Below, piece by piece: positions 55,053-64,000 of a stretch of DNA of 64,000 bases (positions are counted from its first letter, which is position 1; each line of letters opens with the position of its first letter). Under the pieces are notes generated by a model. That model was not told where the DNA came from, did no database searches, and saw only the letters and a list, made by a program, of their open reading frames with translations. The position numbers and the translations under genes were made by a program. Origin of the DNA: Pseudeuparius sepicola (Eukaryota; Arthropoda; Insecta; Coleoptera; Anthribidae); NCBI GenBank assembly GCA_963920635.1, contig OY987299.1, positions 123,505,373-123,569,372 on the forward strand. Direction: 5' to 3'.

Positions 55053-56138
55053 CTAAATTTGTACAACATTCAACAATTGTTCAAAATGTGATCCATTCTG
55101 TTGCACACATAATTCACTTCGACGCCTAACGGATTGAACAGCATCGATTAAATTGCCATTTCTCAATTCATCGCACGCATTTCTGATACGATCAATAAGT
55201 TGTTCCCTTGTTTCTACAGGAGTCGCATAGACTTGTTCTTTTAAAAATCCCCATACGAAGAAGTCCAGAGGTGTTATGTCCGGAGAACGTGGTGGCCAAG
55301 CGACCGGTCCCCCTCGTCCGATCCACCTATTTGGAAAGTTATTATTTAACCAGTTCCTCACATTTCGGTGAAAATGTGCAGGACAGCCGTCAAGTTGGAA
55401 CCAAGCCAACAATCTTAAGTTTAAAGGAATGTCTTCCCACATATTATTATGCTCAGCTACTAAAAACTCCAAAAAATTGTCACCATTCACTCGCTGTGGC
55501 AAAAAAAAGGGTCCAAACAGATGATGGTTGTACAGTCCAATCCAAACATTGACACTAAATTCGACCTGAAAATTTCTTGGCCGGATTGCATGTGGGTTTT
55601 CTTGTGCCCAAATATGCTGATTATGAAAGTTTACTACTCCACGACGAGTAAAACACGACTCGTCCGTCCATAAAATGTTATTTAAAAATTGTCTATTTCC
55701 TTCAATTGACTCCAAAATCCATCGGCAAAACACTAATCTTCTTTCTGCATCGCCGGGCCTTAAACCTTGTACGGGTTGTAGATGATACGCATGCCTGTGA
55801 TCTCTTTTTAAAGCTCGCAAAATTGCAGACTTTGAAACACGTAGGGCCACTGACACTCTTCTGCTACTTGTTGTAGGATTCCTATCGAATTCACGAAGAA
55901 TCTCATTGTTGCGTCTGACTTGTTGGATATTGTTTTCATTTCCTCGTTCGACGATTCTAGTTCTCAGACCGCGAGTTCTGAATTGCCGGTGCATGTTAAC
56001 AAACACCGAGGGACGCGGATGGCGCCTATTTGGAAATCGCCTCCGGTATTCTCTGGCTGCTTCCGCAGAGTTCCCATTTGCAACTCCATAGCAGAAATGG
56101 ATGTCAGCCTGCTCTTCATTTGTAAATTGGAACGGCAT
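55053..56138 (-). CDS. Tc1/mariner-superfamily transposase, DD41D type, intact
   Basis: A 361-residue frame with no lesions. N-terminal helix-turn-helix of the [14 protein letters not shown]...[15 protein letters not shown] type (about 5-60), a second DNA-binding part to about 125, then the catalytic core: D159 in WTDES, D250 in QLDGCPAH and D292 in SPDITPLD. There are 41 residues between the second and third Asp, the DD41D spacing. It should cut and paste elements ending in CAGGGTGG at TA sites. ATG 56138 matches the start of the other copy. Because both genomic copies and several MITEs share the CAGGGTG tips, this enzyme may act on some of them. Confidence 0.9.
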   Translation of the reverse strand: MPFQFTNEEQADIHFCYGVANGNSAEAAREYRRRFPNRRHPRPSVFVNMHRQFRTRGLRTRIVERGNENNIQQVRRNNEILREFDRNPTTSSRRVSVALRVSKSAILRALKRDHRHAYHLQPVQGLRPGDAERRLVFCRWILESIEGNRQFLNNILWTDESCFTRRGVVNFHNQHIWAQENPHAIRPRNFQVEFSVNVWIGLYNHHLFGPFFLPQRVNGDNFLEFLVAEHNNMWEDIPLNLRLLAWFQLDGCPAHFHRNVRNWLNNNFPNRWIGRGGPVAWPPRSPDITPLDFFVWGFLKEQVYATPVETREQLIDRIRNACDELRNGNLIDAVQSVRRRSELCVQQNGSHFEQLLNVVQI

Positions 56139-56146
56139 TTTAATTA

Positions 56147-56190
56147 TTATTTATTATTATTATTTTTATTATTATTATTATCTACTGGAT
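56147..56190. repeat. (TTA)n microsatellite in the transposase leader
   Basis: ATTATT repeats directly upstream of the copy-2 transposase start; copy 1 has unrelated sequence here (GAACGTAGCAGCGCCG), so the two copies differ at this junction. Confidence 0.75.
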
Positions 56191-57478
56191 GACAGATTAT
56201 TGTATTATTAACTGTCAATAAGATTTTCTTTTCCATGGCACACTTATCTTCACCAGTACGGCGATGCAGAAAGGACATTAGTATTTTGCCGATGGATTTT
56301 GTAGTCAAAGGAAATAAGACAATTTTTAAATAACATTTTATGGGCGGAAGAATCATGTTTTACTCGTCGTGGTATAATTTAGAATTCTACAAATTTAGAA
56401 TTATAAAAATTATTAAGAAATAATACAGATTTGATAAAAATGTTAAAATGATTATAAAGTAATGTACCTTAAACCAAGTGCCAGTTTATTTTTAAAATTG
56501 TTTCCATAAAATTAAAAATAAAATAGCTGAATCCGATAAGTTTTCCATAATTAATTTCTGTTATTTGCGATATTTATCAATAATCTTAGAAAACACATTT
56601 TTAGGCAAAAAAGGCTGAGATGGAAACGAAATAATTTATTTACTACACAACCGTGGCAGATACAAAAAAATGTCAAGATACACTTTTTGTAGAGAATTGA
56701 AAGAACTTTACGAAAAAAAAATTTACGTTGATGTGAGACAGGTCCGTACTAATTACTTTTTAAATTTAGTGATAGTGAAAACCCATAACTCCACCACTGG
56801 TTATTTCAGGACCTTCATATTATCACTAAATATCGTAGTCAAAAAGGTGGTACTACACATCAAATTTGGTTTAAATATCTCCACTGGTTCGGAGAGTGTA
56901 AAAAATACTTCATATTTTTTCCAACACTTCAACGCCCTGTATCTCGGAAACTAAGCTTTCCCCGATATATGTTGATATAAAATTTTCATTTTAGATTATC
57001 TTTTTCTATCTAATGTTAAAGTCCTACCACATAAAAGTGAACCACCCTGTATAGTCCAAAGCACGAAAGAAAGCGTTTAGTAGTCGTTATTTATTGGCGA
57101 ATACAAGTTTTATCATATCGAAGCCGAATTTCTGAACTCTGTTATACCGAAGAAATAAAGCTCGCATCACGGGACCACTTACCCATTTTTGTTTATCATT
57201 TATTTTTAACGCGGTGTGATAAAACACCTATTATATTTTTTTCAACATCGTCCCGTCTACCATCGCCTTTGAAATGCGGCAACACAGCACTTCTGCGAAG
57301 GAGTCGGCTGACAAAAGCAGTTAGCCAACGCGTTTTGTGCCTGTTTCTATAGTACGTAAAGTTAACTGCGTATTTGGGCTACCATACAGACCTCATTTTT
57401 TAGGCCGCTGGCAAGTTTTTTCCGCCGGCTCAGAGAGCTGAGTGGCGTTTCGTATGTTCGGGAGTTAACGTGTGCAAA

Positions 57479-57541
57479 ATGAGTAAACAGGGAAGAACTT
57501 TGCATTCTCAAGCAAGAGAAATAATTGCCAATGTTATAAGG
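57479..57541 (+). CDS. Candidate first coding exon of an HTH/DDE-type protein
   Basis: ATG 57479 opens MSKQGRTLHSQAREIIANVI and ends AGG|GTTTGC at a possible donor. The pattern resembles the start of insect proteins with an N-terminal helix-turn-helix that belong to IS630-type DDE endonucleases. The upstream 400 bp is GC-richer, like a promoter. No second exon seen. Confidence 0.3.
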
Positions 57542-58773
57542 GTTTGCCTTCCTCCATAGTCTAAGGCATCACCGTTAAGAATAATATTAACAATAAATTA
57601 AATAACAATTATATGAAAATTAAGTCAGTGAGTTACACAAAATTGAGCTACGCCCATGAACTGTGACCAATTCTATAATATTTGCGACTTCTTCCCCCTT
57701 ACGTCGCACGCATTCTGCCGTAAGGAGGACTATATTATTAGGTAGGTAGTTATACAAATGTTCCCACATTTCTTTCTATGTTTTTTTCAAACTTGGTAGA
57801 AATGCAGTAAAAAATCGCAAAAATTCACCAAAAATACCCGTAACAGTTTTCAAACTATTTACTTCATCTTAAATATTTATTATTAAATAATTACGAAGTA
57901 CAGGTAGGTATCGTGGATCAGAAAGTGCTTTCCTAAATATGTAGAATTTAACTATTTACTTATACCTAGCATTTTTGAAACCATGTTTTTATTTACCTTT
58001 CGTATCTTTAAAATAAAAATAGGATTTAAATTGGCCAGTAGCTAAGTACTTACTTGTGTTATTTCAAAATTTAAATTTGGGACACCCTATTATAATTTGA
58101 ATCACTTAATATTTAAAGTGGTTAATAAAAAGGTCCGTCTCGAGATAAATAGCAATAAATGTGACTTGGGTACTGATTAAATCATTTGTTATTTAGGCAC
58201 GAAACAAAAATAACACCCAATTTCGAACTAAATATTTTAAAAACTCCTTTAAAGACTGGTATTTTTGGTTTTACGATGATAGGTTATAAATGCCTACCTA
58301 TTTATTTATTGCTTGATTTTGATTTGAATATCTGTCAAGTAAATTATGAAATAAATATGAATTGAATCAAATAAAATTTGTTGCAATCAATGACTCATCT
58401 TACTGGCAAGAAACGACCATTATTAATTCTAAATTGTGTTCTAAATATTGTGGCATTCCAAACATAAACCAAGCAATAGATAATAAAATAACTTAGATAA
58501 GCTATATAGGTCTGTGCCTATACCTACCTAATAGGTATTGATAATTGTGTGTCACATTCTTTTGCGATTTATAATATAATAATAATTATTTATTTCCTGT
58601 TGTACCTATTAGTTGGAATGACGATTTTTTCTGAAGATAGTAGTTCCACAGCTTACCCTAACAGCTGTGGTAGTTCTGTGACTATTTATGCTAATCTTAT
58701 CATTTTTACTAACTATATTTTACGTGTATACCTACCTAAGCTACCTTTTACGCATCACTGCATCAAAAGAATA
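57542..58773. other. Intergenic DNA, no gene seen
   Basis: AT-rich. Near the start, CCTTCCTCCATAGTC resembles the inverse tip of the short dispersed insertion family. No other structure recognised. Confidence 0.4.
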
Positions 58774-58809
58774 TACAGGGTGTAATTTAAGTAGGTACAT
58801 TAAAATATA

Positions 58810-60151
58810 CAGGGTGGCCCACCACGAACTGCATCGATCTATATAAGGAAAACTAAAAGTAGGAAAATTCTGAAAATTTGGCACCTCACCAATGCCGATG
58901 GGCGCTGCTCAACTAAAATATTTTGGTGAATCTGGCACTTCCGGTTATACCGGAAGTCGATATCAACTTTCTTATCTCAAATGGAACACCCTGCATATTA
59001 TTGCATTTTTGGATTCTAGGCATCATTTTGGAACAAAAACATGCAACATGCACTATGTCTAAATCGAACTGTTTTTGAGATATTTGCATTTTTCCGAAAA
59101 AAATTACAGGTGCAGACCTAAAGTCAATTAGCAATTTATACGAGGAAACCGCGAAATTTCAAAACGAATTTTTGGCATCGTGTAACAGAAGCCCTGACCT
59201 AGTGATCTCTGCTAAGAAATAAATCCGTTCTTATACAGGGTGTAAAAATTACATTCAAAATGTGCTTAAATCTCGAAATTTTCAAATGGAAACCCCCATT
59301 TTTTTAATGCGATCTTATTCACCACTAAAAATGATGACAACTTTGTGTAAGGTTTCCTATACCTAAATGCAGTAATTTTCGATTAATTTACGAAAAACCC
59401 ACTTTTCGCCCATAAAATGCGGGGTTTTCTTAACACTTGTAAAATCATATTAGCCGTGGACGTTGAAAAGACAATCGCGGCTGAGGAAATGTCACATGGT
59501 TTATAAATTATTGTCAACAATAATGCCGGCGCGCTTAAATTACACAAACGAAGATTATTTGAATTTGTTAATTATCTACGGAGAATGCAACAAAGTAATA
59601 TCAAAAACGTGCGATACATTTGGGGCTCGCTATCCAAAAAAGACAAAACCATTGCCAAACACAGTTAAAAAAATAATACAAAATTTTAAACAATATGGAT
59701 GTGCCAGAGAAAAATCACGTTCGTGTATAAGAACGGATTTATTTCTTAGCATAGATCACTAGGTCAGGGCTTCTGTTACACGATGCCAAAAATTCGTTTT
59801 GAAATTTCGCGGTTTCCTCGTATAAACTGCTAATTGACTTTAGGTCTGCACCTGTAATTTTTTTCGGAAAAATGCAAATATCTCAAAAACGGTTGGATTT
59901 AGACATAGGACATGTTGCAAATTGTTGTTCCAAAATGATGTCTAGAATCCAAAAATGCAATAATATACAGGGTGTTCCATTTGAGATAAGAAAGTTGATA
60001 TCGACTTCCGGTATAACCGGAAGTGCCAGATTCACCAAAATATTTTAGTTGAGCAGCGCCCATCGGCATTGGTGAGGTGCCAAATTTTCAGAATTTTCCT
60101 ACCTTTAGTTTTCCATATATAGATCGATGCCGTTCGTGGTGGGCCACCCTG
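58810..60151. mobile_element. Element a: deleted mariner-like foldback with a transposase fragment
   Basis: The ends CAGGGTGGCCCACCACGAA and inverse, TA-flanked, carry arms of about 420 bp that are nearly identical. The interior has only the N-terminal coding part of a transposase. Confidence 0.85.
59522..59761 (+). pseudogene. N-terminal fragment of a mariner-like transposase
   Basis: From MPARLNYTNEDYLNLLIIYG through AKRYPKKTKPLPNTVKKII-type sequence (here GARYPKKTKPLPNTVKKII) it matches the helix-turn-helix region that opens the DD41D protein (FTNEEQ...YGVANGN...RRFPNRRHP). The frame then runs into the right arm and stops; the catalytic region is gone. Confidence 0.7.
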
Positions 60152-60156
60152 TATAG

Positions 60157-60157
<1 letters not shown>

Positions 60158-60244
<87 letters not shown>
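60158..60244. repeat. (AT)n microsatellite, about 85 bp
   Basis: Uninterrupted AT dinucleotides between nested elements a and b. Confidence 0.97.
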
Positions 60245-60246
<2 letters not shown>

Positions 60247-60255
60247 GGTAATATA

Positions 60256-61493
60256 CAGGGTGATTCAGTTCCGGTGCTCATCATGGGGATCTCGGAAACC
60301 GTAACAGATACGAAGTCGGTCAAATGGAGGCAAACTTGCTCCTTTGGGCGCCTAACAATATGCCGTTGAGAAAGTTAAAATATTTTCATGGGTTGCTGAG
60401 ATATTTAAGAAAAACCGAATTTTTGAAATTTAGATTTTATTTTTTTCTGGCGCCATTTGCGTTAATATTGAAAAATAAATTATACTTTTTCATTGCAACT
60501 TTTTCTGGACTACGTCATAGTATTTTTAGATTTTCGGGGCGATGTTTCGTTTTTGAGATCATGGGATCATCTTCATTTTTTTAAATACGGACCTGGATTT
60601 TTTATTACATATTTCGAAATGAATCGTTGTCCTGAGTACAACGATGTATGACACATACATATTTTTTCTTGTTTTAGCTGCTAAAATGCACATTTACTAA
60701 GAAAAAAATTAATACGGTCCTGGACTATGCATTTTTTTCTCTTTTTTTTCAAAGCTATTCCGATTATAACAGGTGATCATTATTTTAATACCTACTGGAT
60801 TATTTATACTACATGTATGTCATATCTTGATTTTTTTTATACTTTAGGTAAATATAACAACAATAATTGCTAACAATAGTGAGATACATTTTACCTAAAG
60901 TATAAAAAAAGAATTTCAAAATATGACAAACATGGAGAATAATAATTAATCCAGTAGGTATTAAAATAATGATCACCTGTTATAATCGGAATAGCTTTGA
61001 AAAAAAAAGAGAGAAAAATGCATAGTCCAGGACCGTATTAATTTTTTTCTTAGGAAATGTGCATTTTAGCGGCTAAAACGAGAAAAAATATGTATGTGTC
61101 ATACATCGTTGTACTCAGGACAACGAATCATTTCGAAATATGCAATAAAAAACCAGGTCCGTATTTTAAAAAATGAAGATGATCCCTCGATCTCAAAAAC
61201 GAAACGTCGCCCCGAAAATCTAAAAAGACTATGACGTAGTCCAGAAAAAGTTGCAATGAAAAAGTATAATTTATTTTTCAATATTAACGCAAATGACGCC
61301 AGAAAAAAATAAAATCTAAATTTCAAAAATTCGGTTTTTCTTAAATATCTCAGCAACCCATGAAAATATTTTAACTTTCTCAACGGCATATTGTTAGGCG
61401 CCCAAAGGCGCAAGTTTGCCTCCATTTGACCGACTTCGTATCTGTTACGGTTTCCGAGATCCCCATGTTGAGCACCGGAACTGAATCACCCTG
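60256..61493. mobile_element. Element b: near-complete palindrome, 1238 bp
   Basis: CAGGGTGATTCAGTTCCGGTG and inverse, TA-flanked. The two halves are complementary over about 600 bp each with scattered differences, meeting near 60875. No coding sequence; the similar peptides read from both arms are a consequence of the inverted repeat. Confidence 0.88.
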
Positions 61494-61518
61494 TATAGGT
61501 AATAAGAAAAAAGTTTAT

Positions 61519-62928
61519 AGATTGTCCCGAAATTAGCCTGCCATAATTTACCACCGTGTTCTATGACATAAAAAAAATAAAAATATTCCTATAAACATGG
61601 CCTCAAAAATGCCCCCTAATGGGGCTATAGCTCCCGAAAGGGGCAGTTTCACAACGGGTTTCTATAAATATTTCCAGAACGAACAAAGATAAAATTCTGA
61701 AATTTGGTATGTGATGTACCTGTAAGATTTGACATTAATTTACCGAGGTAGCGATACTTAGACATTCTTAATCAGGCGTCCCAAATAGGGAGGTTCAGGA
61801 GTTAAAAATTACTTTTTTCCAGATTTCTTGCGAAATTATGAAAGTTGAAGGTATTCTACGAAGAAAAGGAGCTCTTGTTGAACTTCGATAGCATGCATCG
61901 TTTTCGAGTAAACTCGTTTTGAAAATTTTTTGCAGAATGCGATGAAAATGCCTATTAGAAATTAGCCTGCCATAATTTACCACCACCTTTTTTGGCATAA
62001 AAAAATGAAAAAAGTTCCTATAAACACGGCCTCAAAAAAGACCCCTAAGGGGGCTATAGCCCCCGAAATGGACACTTTAGCAAACGGTTTTTTCTAAATA
62101 TTTCCAGAACGAACAAAGTTAAAATTATGAAATTTGGTGTGTGATATAACTATGAGATTTGACGTTTACCGAGGTAGAGATAGTTTGACATTCTTTATTA
62201 TAGGCGTCCCAAATAAGGGGGTTCAAGGGGTTAAAAATATCCCAAATTTTTTGTGCGCTTTTTTCATGATTTATTCTCCCAGGTATGCCACATACCAAAT
62301 TTCAGAATTTTATCTTTGCCCGTTCTGGAAATATTTGGAAAAAACCGTTTGTCAAAGTGTCCATTTCGGGAGCTATAGCCTTCTTAGGGGGCATTTTTGA
62401 GGCCATGGAACTTTTTCATTTTTTTGGGTCGCAGAACAAGCTGGTAAAATATCGCAGGCTAATTTCTAATACGCATTTTCATGGCCCTCTGCAAAAAAAT
62501 TTCAATACGATTTTACTCGAAAACGGTGCACGCTATCAAAGTTCAACAATAGCACCATTTTTTCGTAGAATACCCTGAAATTTTATAATTTCATAACAAA
62601 TTTGGGGAAAAAGCACACAAAAAAATTTAGGGCATTTTTAACCCCTTAACCCCCCCCCCCATTTAGGACGCCTATGATTAAGAATGTCTAACTATCGCTA
62701 GCTCGGCAAATGTCAAATCTAACAGGTACATCACATACCAAATTTCAGAATTTTGTCTTTGTTCGTTCTGGAAATATTTAGAAAAAACCGTTTGTGAAAT
62801 TGCCCCGTTCGGGGGCTATAGCCCCATTAGGGGGCAATTTTGAGGCCATGTTTATAGGAACTTTTTTAATTTTGTTAGATCGTAGAATACGCTGGTAAAT
62901 TATGGCAGGCTAATTTCGGGACACCCTG
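61519..62928. mobile_element. Element c: foldback with four related arms
   Basis: TGTCCCGAAATTAGCCTGCC at the left and its inverse at the right (ending ACACCCTGTA). A second direct unit starts near 61958 and inverse units near 62220 and 62640, all with CCATAATTTACCAC, GGGGGCTATAGCCCC and TTTCCAGAACGAACAAAG. The left tip is degraded. Confidence 0.8.
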
Positions 62929-63133
62929 TATAAACATGTGTCCTAAAATTCATCGTTTTAGATATATATATGGGGTGCTAAAATTTTCTCCGTCACTGAT
63001 TAAATCTCGATCTTGAAAATAATACATTAAAAAAAAAATAAAGAAGTTAAGGGGAAAAGATACAATTTTTAGAGAATATGAAAATTATCGAAAACGAAGA
63101 ATATTTTAACGTACCTACTTAAGTTACACCCTG

Positions 63134-64000
63134 TATCTCTTGTCAAATTATAAGATTTTCGCCATGAGACACCTTTCTTTGATAACTTTTTTATTTTTCT
63201 ATAATTTTTGTGTCAGATACGTACCTCAATAGATAAAATACCTACATTAGATCCTGTCAGAGGGAAGTGTAAAGATAAGTTAGTAGTGATTTTGCATTAA
63301 GTATGCAGTGACCGGCAGAAAGTTTGTACCAAAGTAATTTATTGTATTTTTCGTATTTATTTCGCAAGAGCCCTAACTACTGTTCAACCAAATTAATTTT
63401 TATGGCGTTAACGTTTATCATTACTCTCTGAAACGGAATTTGCATATCAAATAAAGTGGTTTTATTTTCTATACAGGGTAAATCATAAAAAAAAGCCGAA
63501 AAGGTTTTTTTAATTGAAACTTGAAACTTCATTGTTGGGCTTATCTTTTAATTCTAAACAACTTTTCATAGTACCTACATGTTTTCTCTAAAATTAAAAG
63601 TAATGGTGCTCTACTCTTGAGCCTTTTTCATATTTTCGAACCTCCCCCGTATACGAAATGAAATATTCAAATTTTGAAAACTACGTTGAGTCTGCAGGAA
63701 CACACAAACTTTTATCAATAATAAAATTTTCTGATAAATGTAAAATAAAAAAATCTCGTATGGTGCCTACTTTCTGCTGGACACTGATTATAGGTATTTT
63801 TGTATCATTGATTAAGTAGGGTCCAGGGTTTAGGTACATAATGAAATTCCTGTTCAACTTTCATTGTTTATTAAAATTGCGTATGAACAGTGTAAAACAA
63901 TTTTAATTCACGTGATTGTGGCATTTACTTAATTTTATGTACTTTTTAATGAATGAAACAAAACTTTCTAAGTTGATCAACATGGGGTTAGGGGGATGTC
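63134..64000. other. AT-rich DNA with transposon remnants, no gene seen
   Basis: CAGGGTAAATC occurs near 63475 and CCCCCGTATACGA near 63645. The last part resembles 5900-6040 (ACTTTTATCAA, then a CTTTCTG). No coding sequence. Confidence 0.4.

Larger units (their letters stand above)
54402..57049 (-). mobile_element. DD41D mariner-like element, copy 2 (2648 bp, potentially autonomous)
   Basis: TA-flanked, ends CAGGGTGGTTCAC and inverse, arms about 660 bp and almost identical to those at 22389-25021. The transposase stop codon lies at the inner edge of the left arm. At the other side the arm extends into an inverse copy of about 120 bp of transposase coding sequence (56255-56375), including the stretch around the TDES motif. 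It sits 333 bp upstream of the IDH start. Confidence 0.93.
58776..63133. mobile_element. 4.4-kb nest of foldback elements
   Basis: The outer ends CAGGGTGTAATTTAAGTAGG and inverse (CCTACTTAAGTTACACCCTG) are TA-flanked; about 33 bp of left arm is followed at once by element a (58810-60151), then an (AT)n run, element b (60256-61493) and element c (about 61519-62928). The right arm of the host element resumes at about 62935 and ends at 63133. Confidence 0.8.

Noticed and set aside
60324..61425. Similar peptides read from both arms of element b
   Set aside because: They mirror each other because the element is palindromic; no start context or motif.
1..64000. tRNA, rRNA or LTR retrotransposon
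   Set aside because: No cloverleaf or rRNA core and no paired LTRs or gag-pol motifs were recognised by eye; short or degraded ones could be missed.

Overview
This is a gene-poor stretch of insect nuclear DNA: AT-rich, with spliced genes, long introns and very dense DNA transposons. The order is not certain. The frequent taggtac/gtacctacc strings and the transposon set fit a hemipteran, but beetles and moths are not excluded. About nine tenths of the window is introns, intergenic DNA and mobile elements.

Two host genes can be rebuilt, both on the minus strand. STAM, the ESCRT-0 endosomal sorting adaptor, runs from its ATG at 30623 to at least 14834. Seven in-frame exons encode 405 residues (VHS, UIM, SH3 and the start of the GAT region); the 3' end was not found. 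A gamma-like subunit of mitochondrial NAD-dependent isocitrate dehydrogenase runs from 54069 to 41664 in six exons (404 residues). Its sequence is divergent and it lacks the catalytic aspartates of alpha subunits. A short THAP-type first exon (31061) lies head to head with STAM and may share its promoter. Two other isolated first-exon candidates (21497, 57479) and one Cys-rich ORF (11901) are tentative.

Layout. 1-14.8 kb: intergenic, with a degraded THAP remnant, several MITEs (three with clear 8-bp target duplications) and a family of tiny repeated insertions. 14.8-30.6 kb: STAM, whose introns hold a Harbinger-like MITE, a hAT derivative, a DD41D mariner-like element nested in another foldback, a foldback inside a foldback, and a 5'-truncated LINE. 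31-37.2 kb: THAP exon, a palindromic-repeat element, a decayed P-element/THAP9-like transposase and a deleted Mutator-like element. 37.5-41.6 kb: MITEs. 41.6-54.1 kb: the IDH gene, with introns 1 and 5 expanded by nested foldbacks and a second hAT derivative. 54.4-57.05 kb: a second DD41D copy with an intact 361-residue transposase. 58.8-63.1 kb: a 4.4-kb nest of foldback elements sharing CAGGGTG termini and TA target sites.

The dominant theme is TA-inserting elements with the CAGGGTG...CACCCTG signature whose inverted arms are so long that most of the element is palindromic. They repeatedly insert into each other, in two cases at or near a palindrome centre. The DD41D copies suggest how this arises: the 5' arm looks like an inverted, internally deleted copy of the element's own 3' half, including a piece of transposase coding sequence.
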